From Siphonodentalium dalli (lineage: Eukaryota > Mollusca > Scaphopoda > Gadilida > Siphonodentaliidae), in the NCBI GenBank assembly GCA_032622095.1, contig CP136068.1, positions 182,596,796 through 182,660,795 of the forward strand: 64,000 nucleotides of DNA, given 5' to 3'. A program made the position numbers and the translations under genes. This document shows positions 53,340 through 63,402 of the stretch, in pieces (position 1 is the first letter of the stretch; each line of letters opens with the position of its first letter). The notes under the pieces were generated by a model that worked only from the letters and a program-made list of their open reading frames with translations, was not told the origin of the DNA and made no database searches.

Positions 53340-53825
53340 TATGGTGATCCAGTGACTAATTTTCGAGCCAGGACACATGTCTATTAATTAATGACTCGAC
53401 TTCCCATTGCAATGTACCTGTTATAGTAACTCTCGGAGTTGTATGAGATAGAAAATAGAACAAAGAAATGGAAACATATGAAGCTTGGCCATATATCAGT
53501 ATATAGGGTAGTGGCTGGATTATTATAGTGTTGAACAGCAACACAAATAATTACAACGTAAACCTGGGATTATTTGAATAAACAAAATTATCTATAGTCA
53601 CATGTCATACACATGTTTGTACATGGGGACATGTAAATGATGGTTATCATGGATAGTGGATCTGTAGTTGACGCCACGACTATGGGCTGATGGGCAGGTA
53701 CATGGTTCCATAAGCGAAGTAACATAGGTTATTGCATTGAGGATAGTAAGTACCATTTGCAGCAAAAAGAGTGGAGAAGTCACAAACAAAACATGTTTAC
53801 AATTGTCATGATAGACAAATTAGCC
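53340..53825. other. Non-coding stretch
   Basis: Nothing recognised; it could be LINE inter-ORF sequence. Confidence 0.35.
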
Positions 53826-54762
53826 TATGTGATAACATGAATAATCTCATCTAACTCTTGTTTGGTGGGGAACTTTTCGATTTTCCCACTGGCTAACTTC
53901 AGATATAGTTTTCCATTTGTCTACCAGGAGTTTGCGACACATTTAGCATTGAATGCCTTTTTCAGTAGTTCGTGATTTAATTGTGTTGCATCTTCCACGA
54001 TTGATATTCCAGATGTATTCAGCCGACTTATGGCCTCTATAACGTCGTACTTGGTAAATCGGTTCACGAATTTCACAATTATAGGTCGAGGTCTCATAAA
54101 GTCACGCTGACGATCATGTGTTTCCTAGTGTTTTCTCGCTATTCTCTGGCACATATCGACTTCATAAACTGGCAAGTCTAAACCGAGTCGTTCTTTGAAC
54201 ATATTGAGAACTTTTCTCCTGCAGTCTTTCGCTGTTTCCTTCTCATTTACCTCCGGTGTTCCAAAAATTATTACACTGTCTTTCCTTCCCTGCTGCTCCA
54301 GATCATTATATTTATGTTTCATTTGATCCAATTCTTCACTGAATGATTTTTCCCTCTGTTTGGACTGCTCCATACCATCTTGCTTATCCAATTCCAGTGC
54401 CTTTATCTTATTTTCAAGAAAATTCACATTGTCATTAAAAATTTCTTCTTTAAATTTGCTTACTATTTGGCCGAAGTTTGTTATTTGGGTCTGCTGCTCT
54501 TTAGAATAGTCACTATGATTCTTTGTAGATGTCTCGGCGAGCGCATCGACACGGGTAACTCGTTCTTGTATCTTTTTGGGGATGTCGGTCAAAATAGGCG
54601 AACGTGGTGTGGCACCGGTTTTTTCATATAATCCTCCATTGTTAATTGTTGTTTTTTATCTGGAATTATGCTATCATCACTCTGTAAAGTGCAGTTCGAC
54701 TCTTTACTACTGTCGTTATCGTTCGTTTTAGCATTCTTCTTATTTATCTTGCGCTTACCCAT
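53826..54762 (-). pseudogene. LINE ORF1 (coiled-coil RNA-binding protein), broken
   Basis: Translation begins MGKRKINKKNAKTNDND at 54762, a basic N-terminus. A frame change near 54605 leads to a long heptad-rich region (LENKIKALELDKQDGMEQSK, EELDQMKHKYNDLEQQGRKD) typical of the trimerising coiled coil. An RRM-like block follows (DSVIIFGTPEVNE, then LGLDLPVYEVDMCQRIARKH). After a TAG at about 54125 the same frame continues with PRPIIVKFVNRFTKYDVIEA, the conserved C-terminal domain of L1/Tx1 ORF1 proteins, to about 53826. It would coat the element RNA. Broken by one frameshift and one stop. Confidence 0.75.
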
Positions 54763-54767
54763 AGAAG

Positions 54768-56135
54768 ATAGATAGAATTTATTAGCAAAATACGTCCCTG
54801 GGTTGGGACAGGTTGCCATACATAGATATAATATTAATGTGGTACATGAACAAACATAAACTGTATAATAATAACATCACTCAGTCATGTAACTTAATAT
54901 GCATTATATAATAATATTTAGGTATTGTTCAATCTGCACTCGAAAAACCTTCTGACTATGTTGCAAACTTTCGCACAATGTTGTGTAAGGTCATTATCTA
55001 ATATATGCTTCAGTTGGTCCCATCTACTCATCAGTCGAAAATTAATAAAACTTCCCTCCATTAGTTTTAGTAATTCACTACGCTGGGTGGAATAATGGGG
55101 GCAGTCAATTAAGAAGTGTCTTTCGTCTTCCACGATTTTGTCTTCACAGAACACACACAGCCGTAATGGTAAAGGTGTCTTTTTCGGTTGCGTATGTCTA
55201 CCTTTTTCAATAGCAAGAGAATGATTACTTATTCTCAGTCGCGTAAACATTGTACGGTCAGATTGGGAAGCTGTGTGAATAAGGTAGGGTTCTAACTCAA
55301 AATTTCGTTTGAAACACCTATATGTTCTTAGCTTGTTTTTGCCGGATTTAGAAGCGCTATCAAGCATACTGACTCGAAAATCTATAACATGGTTTTTCTG
55401 AAGCTGTCGTTTGAACGAAATCAGACTACTCAGAAGGACGCTACTACTCTCATCTCTATTTATAGTAAACCCATACGATTCTAAAGTTTTGAAGATGGAA
55501 CTACCAGTTTTTCCGTCAAGTTGTTCAATAACTGCGTCTTGCAATAACTTGCTCGTGCAACGTGAGGTAATTTTAACCGCGTAGGTAGCCATTCTATTCA
55601 ATGCATCAATATATAACGGATAGCTTCCTAGTTCAGCTCGAACAGCAGAATTTGATGCATATTTTCCAACTCCGAGAATATGTTTGCAATGTGATACATG
55701 AACTTTTTCACACGAATAACGATCATAATTTTGTTTAGTTATTCCTGTTGCCCAAATTTCACTTCCGTATAAGATGATGGGTTTAATTAATTTGTCAAAT
55801 AGTTTAAGGGACGTTTTAAGAGGGAGTGGTGCTTTATTAGCACATGCATGTGTTATTGAAAAGAGAGCCTTTCGCCCTTTGACGCTCAGGTTATCCACTG
55901 CCTGTATGAATTTTCCCGTGTTTGCAAAGGTTATTCCAAGATATGTGTATGCGTTAACAATTTCCAATTGATTTCCAGCAAGGAAGAAGTTTTTGTTAAA
56001 GTTTGGTTTTCTAGTTCGAAAAATCATGCATTTGGTCTTATCAGGATTGACTGAGAGAGCGTTCATATTTGTGTAGGACTGTAAGCTATCTAATGACCGC
56101 TGAAGTCCCTCCGGACTTTCCCCATATGAACAATT
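54768..56135 (-). mobile_element. Second LINE, 5'-truncated, with 3' tail
   Basis: On the minus strand it starts inside the RT C-terminal region at about 56135 (a PEGLQRSLDSLQ-type phrase precedes the long frame), continues through the 382-residue frame and ends in a 3' UTR. The UTR terminates GCTAATAAATTCTATCTATC near 54768. Heavy 5' truncation and an AATAAA-TCTATC tail are the classic form of a target-primed LINE copy. The tail abuts the ATG of the ORF1 at 54762. Confidence 0.8.
54918..56066 (-). pseudogene. LINE RT C-terminal region with zinc knuckle
   Basis: The 382-residue frame opens with NALSVNPDKTKCMIF (the block after the RT YxDD), then EIVNAYTYLGITF and SLKLFDKLIKPIILYGSEIW, and ends with a zf-RVT-type knuckle (C304-x2-C307...H317-x4-C322, in LCVFCEDK and HFLIDC). 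These are common to CR1/Jockey-side LINEs, a different clade from the L1/Tx1-like ORF2 at 48-51 kb. The catalytic RT core is missing through 5' truncation, so this is not functional although the frame is open. Apparent ATG at 56066 is not a true start. Confidence 0.85.
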
Positions 56136-56318
56136 GTTTGTTTACCTTCGTTAAAGATGGCTGCCACTGGGCGGTCCTGTAATCCACTAACTAAACTCCA
56201 AAAATAATCATCACTACAGTTCATAAAACAATCGAAATTGTGTAAATCGTCATTTATATGTTGTTAGTTTTCTTTTAGAGCTGTCACTGACGCCGATCCT
56301 TTTGTTGTCTTTTAGAAA
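56136..56318. other. Short non-coding gap
   Basis: No feature beyond the LINE 5' junction; GATGGCTGCCACTGGGCGGTCCTG at about 56155-56178 is G/C-rich. Confidence 0.4.
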
Positions 56319-56324
56319 TTTATT
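56319..56324 (-). promoter_or_regulatory. Candidate polyadenylation signal of the TLC-domain gene
   Basis: AATAAA on the minus strand, about 75 bp past the stop codon at 56398. Confidence 0.6.
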
Positions 56325-56397
56325 AATGTTTCAGAGCGAATCGGACATATTTTGAAATTGAACAGCTCGCTTTTACGTCATCACCGGAAGTGCTGTA

Positions 56398-57192
56398 TTA
56401 TTGTTGCATGCCTTTTTTAGAAGCAGGTCGTTTCGCGAAATCACTCCTGTAGAACCTATACAAGAGAACAGGGTGCAGAATCAGCAACATAAGATAAGAA
56501 AGCCACAGCAAGGAGAAATAAAACCAAGAGAGTTGGTGCTGAATTCTCCGCAAATAGTAAAATCCGGGATACATGGCGTAGATACGGAATATTAACATCG
56601 TTATCATATTACCCACACACACCATTCTGTAAAACCAATGGTCGAACCCGAATTTGAGAAGTTGTAACATTTTCCTCGGATGTAGAAATATGCTGTTAAA
56701 TTCGCACACGAGCGCTAGATGACTGTACGGGATCGCTATACGATATATCACATTGTACATCAATGTTGTTATAACAAACACATGATGAACAGATACTTCC
56801 CAAGATTTAAGTAAAGATCCACTCAAATAAAAATCGACTGCATCGAAAATGAAATACCCCGCCGACACAGATACAGTCGCGTAAGTTAAATTGTTAATGA
56901 AACCGAACATGTCGTCCGTCATTTGTGGGTAGAACAGATACGAGGATGCGAGCATGGTACTGCACGTGAGCGAATGAATCCATGAAACACTCAAATTCAC
57001 CCATCTCCAATTGTCTTTTTCCGAAACTAAGTTTGATGTAGAAGACCTCCATGCAAATTTCAGAATGAAACACACCGACAACGAGAATAGAACCGTGGGA
57101 AATCCCGCATACACAGACAGGTCCTGATCTTGCGCTAATTCCGTCGACATTTTCTGTATTCCTGATAGCATATTATATTTCCCCTGACTCAT
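56398..57192 (-). CDS. TLC-domain membrane protein, TLCD1/TLCD2-like, single exon
   Basis: The 264-residue protein has about six to seven membrane segments, roughly 29-48, 65-87, 98-122, 135-152, 156-171, 190-206 and 217-247. Signatures of the TRAM/LAG1/CLN8 fold as found in TLCD1/TLCD2: GYFIFD (112-117), WEVSVHHVFVI (131-141) with paired histidines H136-H137, EFNSIFLHPRKML (164-176), and FRIY (202-205). TLCD1/2 and nematode FLD-1 limit incorporation of long polyunsaturated acyl chains into membrane phospholipids and so hold membrane fluidity; ceramide-synthase activity is not expected because the Lag1 HHxxxDG motif is missing. The ATG at 57192 is used here; M8 and M15 are possible later starts. 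The frame is intact, with a polyadenylation signal 75 bp downstream. Absence of introns could mean a retrocopy or intron loss. Neighbouring LINE debris lies just beyond its 3' end. Confidence 0.85.
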   Translation of the reverse strand: MSQGKYNMLSGIQKMSTELAQDQDLSVYAGFPTVLFSLSVCFILKFAWRSSTSNLVSEKDNWRWVNLSVSWIHSLTCSTMLASSYLFYPQMTDDMFGFINNLTYATVSVSAGYFIFDAVDFYLSGSLLKSWEVSVHHVFVITTLMYNVIYRIAIPYSHLALVCEFNSIFLHPRKMLQLLKFGFDHWFYRMVCVGNMITMLIFRIYAMYPGFYYLRRIQHQLSWFYFSLLWLSYLMLLILHPVLLYRFYRSDFAKRPASKKGMQQ

Positions 57193-58067
57193 GATTAATC
57201 ACGGCAACACAACAGCAACAGGTTGTTATAGGTTACGCACGTGTGTATGTGTTTAAAATGTAAATACAGATAGTTTCCCCATGACAAGACACGCAGTAAA
57301 GCTATAAACACATACTCGACTACTCAGACATAAACAACCGGTCACCCGCGTATCGTTACAATCAACTGAATATTGTCCATAGGCGACAGTGTTAGGGTTT
57401 AAGCCATGCCCACGATTTATTACCGTACTGAGCCAAACTTTAAATATGTTTGCGTGTACTCCACGTCGGACATACGTATTCAAAAAAGAAATGGTGACTT
57501 ACCATACTTATTCCTGGAAATCAGTTGGCATTTCCACAACTACCCCCTTTTGTGCACACAATTTCAGTATATAAACATACCCCCACAACTACGAAATTTG
57601 GCGACCAATGTAGCCGCTTGAGGAACAATCCGACACAAATGGCCGAGGAATTAACATAGCCTATGAATTTCTTTTTTCTCTCACATTAAACAACCGAATA
57701 TATTATACCCCATTCAGCTGCCTGTATTTGTTATGCTGACTCGAGTTTCCCTACATAAATGCCAAGGGGCATAGTTTCAACTATTTAGTTGCTTATAACC
57801 TGTCACCAACACGGACGAGTTACCTATTGTCACGGAAATCCGGTCGTCTGGTCAATGTTTTGTTTCAAGAAAATGTGAGTTTATTTATTTATATGCATTT
57901 TATTTACAATTGTTTCCGGTTTAATATTACGAAAATAAATCCATTCCAATATTCGTGTGTGTGGATAATCTGATATGTTTTCTTTGTTGGAATAATTTCG
58001 TTATGATCAGTGCCAGCTACAACGAAAATGGAAATAACAGTATTAATCGCTCTTTTTTACTAATAAC
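57193..58067. other. Upstream region of the TLC-domain gene
   Basis: No gene is supported. An E-box-like CACGTG lies at about 57239-57244, roughly 50 bp upstream of the start codon. No TATA box is convincing. Confidence 0.4.
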
Positions 58068-59838
58068 AACTGGTGCCGAACGGATCAAATTCAGACACGT
58101 TCTTCTCAAATGATACAAGAAATCAAATCGTGCTGTCTGTCTTTCTGTATGTCTGTGTGCGTTCTACATATAACTTTACGCGGTACAATCGAGATGACAC
58201 CAAGGCGTTCTAAGAGGGGTAACTGTTTACAAGGAAGATAACGGTGAGGGTAACAATTTTATAAAATGACGCTGTTGGTGTCAGGGGAAGAAAAGGGGGA
58301 GGTCGGCAAAATTAAAAATATATCGTGCAATAGTTTTGTCGCCGATTTCCACCAAACAAGTACATAATCACTTTCGCAATATGGCGTTGTTCGAGTCGGC
58401 GTTGCATCAACAATTGATTTAATAAACTATTTGATATATTATTCTTCTCTATGATACAAGGAATATCATCGTGTGATTTAAAGACGTCAAATTGGTGTCC
58501 GTTGGGTGAGAGATATGGGTCATAACTATTCTCAGAATTTGTTTAGTTGCTGATTACACCAAACATATATATAATCATCGCCAGTATATCATGCACCCAT
58601 GAGTATAATGGGAGTGGTTTAAATATGCCAAAAGAGGCAAACGCAGGTACAAGTTTATTTGGCACCAATTTCCACCGAATTCATACACGTTTTTCTCTAA
58701 TGATATACCATGAATTAAATCAAATTTGGTGTCGTTTGCGTCGCGGATGGCGAGCGGATATGCACTATCATTGATAAGATTGCTATTCGCGTTTATCCAC
58801 ATATAAGTTATATACAGTCACCCAGGCCATCTCCATATCATTTAAAGTAGTTTTGGACGTTCACATTTCAAAATCCCGACATATGGGTATATCTTCTTTA
58901 CTGTCATATGTATATGGGAATAGCAATCAGGGCATTCACGAAATGAGCTAGCAAAAAGAGATTCATAGAAGAAGCATTAAACGTATATTTATCATTCTAT
59001 TGAAGAGATACATATATTCGTGCAAACTGAGAGACCCCGAACCGTCAGAGGATTGCATATATATTATAATAAAATTGAGTCTGTTCCATTCAACACAGTT
59101 TCCACAAAAAAGTTACAATTTGTCAAGAGATATGGAAGGCCTGTTCAAAAATAGTGGTCACAGTGTGCAGTCAAATATAGTTTCTTCTGATATACGAGAA
59201 AATGCAGTTAGTAGCATGAGACTTTTCAGGATCCTCCCAATACTGCACATCTGACAAGGGTTTTATAACAGATTCCTCGACTGACATAAACAACTCAAAA
59301 TCTCGCTCTCTGTCTGGCACATGTAGCTAATATTTATGCGCATCAAAATTTCGTTTAAACAGAGAATATGTAGCCATATATAGCACCATGAACAAAGGAG
59401 CACCTGGAAATCTTTTTGAAACATCTGTATCTTCATGTAGATAGCCAGGTGTTCTCGATAACTTAGTTCAACCCACTAAATTGATTGATACATCTTAATA
59501 TTTAAAACCCAATTATCATCTTTTATCGAACTAATGTGTTTGTGATGTTCATGTATCATATTATAACGTATAATTTATACGCAGTTGTATAAAAATACAT
59601 ACTGCATTATTGTTGGAACAGATTAATCGCGACAACAAAATGACAATTGACAAGGTGAGCCACTACTTATATCCCATGACTGTAATAATCATGTTTTATG
59701 ATGCTATTTGAATATACCATTTATGAGAAAACATGTAACACTTTCAAGCAAAAGCATTCTCTATCCCCCACAAATATCCACAGCATACAGAGGGTTTCTC
59801 ATCGCATTAACCTGAGCAACGCCGGGTAACCCTGCTAG
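58068..59838 (+). mobile_element. Candidate non-autonomous Helitron with central satellite monomers, copy B
   Basis: The 3' terminus reads CCTGAGCAACGCCGGG then TAACCCTGCTAG|T. It has a short hairpin (C-C-T-G paired with C-G-G-G) 12 nt before CTAG, with T following, which is the Helitron end rule (hairpin, CTRR, insertion before T). Upstream, 58068-58800 holds about four or five diverged monomers with GTCGCCGATTTCCACCAAAC, TCTCTATGATACAAGGAAT, GATTTAAAGACGTCAAATTG and GTGTCGTTTG motifs. Then comes a single-copy tail shared with 28912-29650. The 5' TC end could not be located. Helitrons carrying satellite-like central repeats are known in bivalves. No Rep/helicase is encoded. Confidence 0.5.
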
Positions 59839-60178
59839 TACTTTATATGTTCTATTTAGCACATCGATACGGTACACAGGACGAACATTTCAAGTAGACA
59901 GACGTGTAGACACGAATTCAATATGTCCAATATAGTATGCCGCGTATTGATCATGATGATGACCCGAAAATAAATAAAATATAAAACATAACTATGCTGA
60001 ACGCATTTACAATGAATCTTCCTTAGGCTCTGACATGGAGTCCTAAATGATTCAGATACAAATCAAATGGTTTTTAATGCAAACTAGCATTTCCATAATT
60101 CATAGTGCTCCCTTCTGGAGACCCCAAAGTTCCATCTTACTTATAAATTAATTATATAAAAATACTCTGAATGAGCAT
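59839..60178. other. AT-rich gap between Helitron-like end and LTR candidate
   Basis: Nothing recognised. Confidence 0.4.
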
Positions 60179-60728
60179 TGTTACAAATCCAATTGTATTA
60201 TCAAATTAAATACACTAGAAATCTCATTGACTTCACAGCCAAATACTATACTAAAATATAATGAAACAAACATGAAATAAATCAAACTAAACATTTTACA
60301 ACAACAGATTACAATAAATCAATCTTACACACAATGACACACATGCAATATTAGTTCAGCTTACCAATTCAAGACGATTTAGGTCCGGACATGTTCCAAT
60401 AATATATGATGAAGTTTAATTTGATTTTTATGAAGCTAAAAACCAGTGTTAATGGCTTTGCGACCAGCGCTAAAAATTATAAAGGTAGAATGAAATTGGG
60501 TTTCTCAATGATGGGCGGAGTTTTCTATTGGCGGGAATTCTATTAAGCGTCCGCGATAATCCCGGGTGAGTGAGCGATAAGCCACTGGATTGTGCAATGA
60601 GAAAATAGCGGTGGCGTACGCAAATATATTATAGAGGGGCAGGGAATAGTGAAATAGTTAGTGGTTAGTGATTTTGCATTTAGTATAACATTAAATTAGT
60701 ATAAATCATGTATTATATGCCTGTTACA
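60179..60728 (-). repeat. Candidate 3' LTR of the Ty3/gypsy element
   Basis: The inner boundary is well supported: on the minus strand a purine tract (GGAGGGGGGAGGA) is followed at 60728 by TGTAACAG, a standard LTR start. The outer boundary at 60179 (minus-strand end TTTGTAACA) is only a guess; it gives TG...CA ends and a 550-bp LTR. The 5' LTR lies outside the window, so identity and target duplication cannot be checked. Confidence 0.5.
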
Positions 60729-60741
60729 TCCTCCCCCCTCC
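60729..60741 (-). promoter_or_regulatory. Polypurine tract of the LTR element
   Basis: GGAGGGGGGAGGA on the minus strand lies immediately before TGTAACAG, as expected for the plus-strand DNA primer of an LTR retrotransposon. Confidence 0.75.
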
Positions 60742-61497
60742 ACTTTGAAAAAGACCCTTGAGTCTTTTTCCAAAACAATATATATATACTTAGATACTTA
60801 TCATAGCACCACCAACAGAGTGAACATGAAATATATTCATGTTTCCAATCCACAAGCTGAAATGTACTGACAACTTGAAAGTGAAATATAACCATTCATC
60901 TACACTGACTTGCTGATTACTGGAATAAATACCTGTCATAAAAACAAAACATACAATTTGAAAGGATTACATTATCATCCACAGAGCATAAGATCAAATA
61001 AAGAAATTCCTTGCATACTGGTACCTCATATGAGTCTTGGCTCTACACTGGATCGTCAGCTGAAATTCCTAGTATACATCTGATAGTACGAGATAATAAG
61101 TAATACCCTTTTGATTAAAACACTACTTATATTGAAAAAACATCATCTGACCAGCTACAAGTATCCAAAATCATCATTACTATTTAACTCTGAAATATAA
61201 TGTTCTGTTAAGTCACTTGGCTGTCAAAATGCTGAAAAATGCTCAATCAAATTAATGTAACATTTTATTTCACACAATCCGGCTCAACTTAAATTTTATA
61301 TACACAATTTTTGTTTTCTCTCAGACCTTTTAAACAAGTCTGTAAGGCAAAAATATATCCAAACATTAGATAAGCATTTTATTAAACAATTTTAGTGGAT
61401 AGTCTGTTCCAGTGAAAAGATAGTACATTCAACTCTGGCAGTTATCAGTATATTCAAATGTGAATTAAAATTTATAGTTGTAAGTAATCAGTCAATA
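60742..61497. other. 3' untranslated region of the Ty3/gypsy element
   Basis: No frame beyond the end of pol is seen, and no envelope-like gene. AT-rich. An inverted AAAGACCCTTG/AGTCTTTTTC pair lies at about 60749-60770. Confidence 0.5.
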
Positions 61498-62647
61498 TTA
61501 TTTCAGAATTATAGAAAACAATGTATGGAGCATATCAGGTGACATAGTTTGGAGCAAATTCTTATCTGTAAGTCGCCGCATCATTTCAGTCTTACTAACA
61601 AGGTCATGTGAATTATATAAGGAATAAACATAATCTCCTGACTGCTGCCAACTTGGAGGTTTCCTGCAACGACTGGGCCTGCGAGGCTCTGTACTCGATA
61701 CAATACTGGATTCAGTACTATTTTCACCTGAAATTTCTCTACTTATTGGTTCAATACTGTTGATATCAGTTTCAACAGTCTCACCATTGTCTTTATTCTG
61801 ATCAAGCTCAGTACTTCCATTAGGACTTTCATGATCCTGTTGTTGGATTCTGTCCAATTGGGTACTTACCTGTTCTTCAATATCACTTACACTTTCTTCA
61901 TTCTCTTTATCTCTTTGACTTACTTGGTGCGCACCTTGAGGACATCTCTGTATTTATCTCTGCATCCTTACCTTCTTCAGTAGTAGGCATAACTGCTGAA
62001 TTACCCTTAGACAGGGTTATTACACAATAATCATCTGTATTATCCGGTTCACTCTCTTTCCTTACCTCTGGCTTTGACTTTCTCTTTGCTGGAATCGGTT
62101 TACTCACCTCTTTAGGTTCTCTAACCACATCGCTCCCTTCTACAACTTCCTCGTCTATAGGTATAGATCCAATAGGTAATAAATGGTTTCTATGAAGACT
62201 CTTTCTCTTACCTCTGTCGGATTCCAATATATATACTGGGATTTCCTTATTAGGCTGATCTATGACTTTGTACACTTCTTTATCATAATTATCTGCTATC
62301 TTGTGTCTTCCTTCAAATGCTAATGCCTTAACCAATACTGCATCACCTACCATTAATGTAGCGGCCCGCGCTTTCAAATCAAAATTCTTCTTTTGCTTTG
62401 CTCTAGCTTTGTCTGATGCATTTATAGCAACCTCATAGGCTTCAGATAGCCTTTCTTTCAAATTTATAATGTAATCTGAAACGTACTCTCTGTTATTCTC
62501 ACCAATCACTGCAGTATTGTCATCAGCTGAACATTTATCTAAACCAAATAATATGTCGGCTGGAAGTCTTGGCTCTCTTCCAAACATCAATTTGAATGGT
62601 GCAAAACCTGTTGATTCGTGACGCGTACAATTATAAGCATGAACCAA
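61498..62647 (-). pseudogene. Ty3/gypsy integrase C-terminal region and tail
   Basis: Frame 61907-62647 reads VHAYNCTRHESTGFAPFKLM and FGREPRLPADILFG, the universal block after the integrase core, then FDLKARAATLMVGDAVLVKA (the GPY/SH3-like domain region) and KSLHRNHLLPI. The next frame (61498-61857) is a low-complexity acidic tail with RRPSRCRKPPSW, often found at the end of these pols. A frame change of one or two bases lies between 61857 and 61910. Confidence 0.85.
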
Positions 62648-63270
62648 AGATCAGATATGACTCTTCCAATCCTTCTTTTCATCTTGCTCTAATGTGCCCA
62701 ACATGCTAATTAACGTACGATTAAATCTCTCAGTAATCCCGTTACACATGGGGTGGTATGATGACGTTCTCGACTTCTTTATATTACATAATAAACAAAG
62801 TTCTTTGGTCAATTCTTACTCGAAGTTCGCACCTTGATCACTATGAATCCTGTTGGGAAATTCATAATAAACAAAAAAGTTGCTTAAAAGGACATCTGCT
62901 GTAGTCTTAGCAGTCATATTTCTTGTTGGAAATGCTAAAGCAAATTTTGAAAAATGATCAGTAATAACCAATATGTACTGAAATCCTCCTTTGCACATTT
63001 CAACTGTCAAATAATCAATACAAATTAATTCAAGTGGGTGGGTAGTAGAGATTGAAACCATCTTGGCACGGGTATCCGTCGAAGATTTTCTACGCAGACA
63101 ACGTGGACATTGTTTAATAAAATCCTCCACAGTTCTGTCAATACCTGGCCAAAAGAAACGCTGTTTAATTAAAGAAACTGTTCTCTCCCTTCCTGGATGC
63201 CCAACATCTGAATGTAATGAACATAATACTTAGTTTTTTAGGGAATCTGGAATTGCTATCTGCAATTGCT
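62648..63270 (-). pseudogene. Ty3/gypsy integrase zinc-binding and catalytic core
   Basis: H-H residues are in a LHSDVGHPGRERTV-like phrase (about 63180-63225), and C-C in QCPRCLRRK (C8 and C11 of the frame starting at 63130), completing the HHCC zinc finger. The core has D in LICIDYLTV (residue 39), D in RIHSDQGANFE (residue 98), and the third acidic residue in GITERFNRTL further on in the same frame (about 62720-62750). Stops occur at about 62817 and 62655 in that frame. The D-D-E triad is thus legible but the protein is interrupted. Confidence 0.88.
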
Positions 63271-63402
63271 TTCCATCTCCATTCTGGGTTTCCCTACAAA
63301 GAACACCTTTAATGATTGAAAATGCCTATAAAAAGCTGAATTTTCCTTATCCGGGGACAAATTATGTCTCAATGGTCTTCGACCATTCCGTAATGCTTTC
63401 AT

